15,570 bases of DNA from Gammaproteobacteria bacterium. Its GTDB lineage: Bacteria; Pseudomonadota; Gammaproteobacteria; UBA9214. A program made the position numbers and the translations under genes. Below are positions 14,318-15,570 of the stretch, one piece after another (position 1 is the first letter of the stretch; every line of letters starts with the position of its first letter). The stretch spans positions 1 to 15,570 of the forward strand of contig JAHKKL010000007.1 in the NCBI GenBank assembly GCA_020027635.1. The letters run 5' to 3'. Below the pieces are notes generated by a model. The model had not been told where the DNA came from and searched no databases. It saw only the letters and a list, made by a program, of their open reading frames with translations.

Positions 14318-15570
14318 ATGGGACAGGAAATCGAGCAGACGCACTTCAACCGCGCCGATTTCACGGCCTGCGCCGACTGCCTGCGCCGGGAGACCGAGCT
14401 GCTGGGCGCCTGGTTCCGGGAGGCGGCATTCTCCACGCGCGACCGCACCGGGGGGTTCGAGCTCGAGGCCTGGCTGATCGACGCCGACGCCCGCCCGGCG
14501 CCGGTGAACGCGGCGTTTCTCAAGAAGCTCGACGATCCCATGGTGGTGCCCGAACTCGCGCGTTTCAACGTCGAGCTGAACGACCACCCGCAGCACCTGT
14601 GGGGTACGGCGCTCAGCCGGTTCGAGGCGAGCCTGGGTTCGACCTGGAACAAGTGCCGGCGGGTCGCGGCGGAGCTCGATGCGCGGCTGCTGATGATCGG
14701 CATCCTGCCGACGTTGCGCGAGGAGGACCTGACGCAGGCCAACATGTCGGATCTCAGGCGTTACCGCGCCCTCAACGAGCAGGTGCTGCGGCTGCGCGAG
14801 GGACGGCCGCTGGAACTGGACATTCAGGGCCGGGAACGTCTGAAGATGGTCCACGGCGATGTGATGCTCGAATCCGCGACCACCTCCTTCCAGCTGCACC
14901 TGAAGGTGCATCCCCGCCACGCGGTGCGCGCCTACAACGCCGCGCAGGTCCTGTCGGCGCCCATGGTGGCGGTGACGGCGAACTCGCCCTTCCTGTTCGG
15001 CCATGACCTGTGGGACGAGACCCGCATCCCGCTGTTCGAGCAGTCGGTCGCCGTGGGCGGCATCGCCGGCGCGAGCCACGGGCCGTTGCGCCGCGTGACC
15101 TTCGGTTCGGGCTATGCGCGTGCCTCGCTGTACGAATGTTTTCTCGAGAACCAGCAGCACTACCCGGTGCTGCTGCCGATGCACTTTCACGAGGGCGAGG
15201 AGAAGATGGCGCACCTGCGCCTGCACAACGGCACCATCTGGCGATGGAACCGTCCCCTCATCGGCTTCGACTACGACGGCATCCCGCATCTGCGCATCGA
15301 ACACCGCGTGGCGCCGGGCGGGCCGACGGTCGCCGACGCGATCGCCAACGCCGCGCTCTACTTCGGCCTGATGCAGGCGCTGATGAGCGCCGACACTCCG
15401 ATCGAGGCGCGGATTGCGTTTCCGCAGGCGCGCGATAACTTCTACGCCGCCGCCCGCCACGGCCTGAACGTCCCGGTGAGCTGGGTCGACGCACACCGCG
15501 GTCCGCTGCGCTCCCTGCTGCTGGATGAACTGCTGCCGCTTGCGCGGCGCGGGCTTGCGTCGCTCGAAAT
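14318..15570 (+). CDS. GCS2-type (glutamate-cysteine ligase-like) carboxylate-amine ligase, 3' end beyond window
   Basis: The frame from ATG 14318 stays open to the window edge (417 codons), with consistent coding character. Metal-binding acidic residues appear in GGFELEAWLID (Glu48, Glu50). Conserved blocks follow: ARFNVELNDHP (81-91), ILPTLREEDL, ANMSDLRRYRALNEQVL (141-157), ESATTSFQLHLKV (185-197), ANSPFLFG...LWDETRIPLFEQ (221-242), LHNGTIWRWNRPLIGFD (302-318) and HLRIEHRVAPGGPT (324-337). This is the glutamine-synthetase-like fold of glutamate-cysteine ligase family 2 (GCS2, the EgtA/YbdK group), whose members join the gamma-carboxylate of glutamate or a related acid to an amine with ATP. 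Automatic annotation would probably say glutamate-cysteine ligase, but the substrate is not fixed by the sequence. The gene starts 5 nt after murU, so the two are likely cotranscribed. The usual GCS2 Shine-Dalgarno region is unremarkable here. Confidence 0.85.
   Translation, partial: MGQEIEQTHFNRADFTACADCLRRETELLGAWFREAAFSTRDRTGGFELEAWLIDADARPAPVNAAFLKKLDDPMVVPELARFNVELNDHPQHLWGTALSRFEASLGSTWNKCRRVAAELDARLLMIGILPTLREEDLTQANMSDLRRYRALNEQVLRLREGRPLELDIQGRERLKMVHGDVMLESATTSFQLHLKVHPRHAVRAYNAAQVLSAPMVAVTANSPFLFGHDLWDETRIPLFEQSVAVGGIAGASHGPLRRVTFGSGYARASLYECFLENQQHYPVLLPMHFHEGEEKMAHLRLHNGTIWRWNRPLIGFDYDGIPHLRIEHRVAPGGPTVADAIANAALYFGLMQALMSADTPIEARIAFPQARDNFYAAARHGLNVPVSWVDAHRGPLRSLLLDELLPLARRGLASLE

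Noticed and set aside
14198..15496. A 432-codon minus-strand open frame
   Set aside because: It is the complement of murU's end and the GCS2-type ligase, whose plus-strand frame has clear conserved blocks.

Overview
The window is a GC-rich chromosomal segment from a non-enteric gammaproteobacterium. The core of the evidence is the run lptD-surA-pdxA-rsmA followed by apaG-apaH, a gammaproteobacterial housekeeping neighbourhood, combined with an AmgK/MurU peptidoglycan-recycling pair of the kind known from Pseudomonas and absent from enterics. I cannot name a genus; a Chromatiales-like sulfur or anaerobic gammaproteobacterium would fit, but that is inference. Almost all of the DNA is conserved core genome. 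I see no insertion sequence, phage gene, CRISPR array, tRNA or rRNA.

Region 1 (1-4368, plus strand): the 3' part of a membrane glycosyltransferase of the GT39/ArnT-like superfamily, then rlmI (23S rRNA m5C methyltransferase), lgt (lipoprotein diacylglyceryl transferase), thyA and folA. The last four are packed tightly: 2 nt separate rlmI and lgt, 17 nt separate lgt and thyA, and thyA touches or nearly touches folA. ThyA consumes methylene-tetrahydrofolate and releases dihydrofolate, which FolA reduces back, so these two form a functional unit.

Region 2 (4365-5599, minus strand): apaG-apaH, which runs tail-to-tail into folA with a 4-nt overlap.

Region 3 (5600-6532, plus strand): the least ordinary part. 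Two small genes of unknown function interrupt what is a continuous rsmA-apaG-apaH block in Escherichia coli. The first (71 aa, cytoplasmic) is preceded by a near-consensus FNR/Anr box (CTGAT-N4-ATCAA) at about the class II distance from a weak -10, which suggests oxygen-responsive expression. The second encodes a 107-aa exported protein. Both have the same style of leader: a perfect short inverted repeat, then ATCGAGGAGA as the ribosome binding site. The second gene converges on rsmA, and a perfect 12-bp palindrome lies between them, one arm of which overlaps the end of rsmA.

Region 4 (6533-12239, minus strand): lptD-surA-pdxA-rsmA. LptD is the outer-membrane LPS translocon, and SurA is the periplasmic chaperone that helps fold it. 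PdxA makes pyridoxal phosphate precursors and RsmA dimethylates 16S rRNA. LptD carries an N-terminal Pro/Ala-rich extension with two extra cysteines.

Region 5 (12240-15570, plus strand): divergent from lptD across a 269-nt intergenic region lie amgK and murU, which convert recycled MurNAc to UDP-MurNAc without de novo synthesis. They are followed 5 nt later by an open-ended gene for a GCS2-type (glutamate-cysteine ligase-like) carboxylate-amine ligase that runs off the window.
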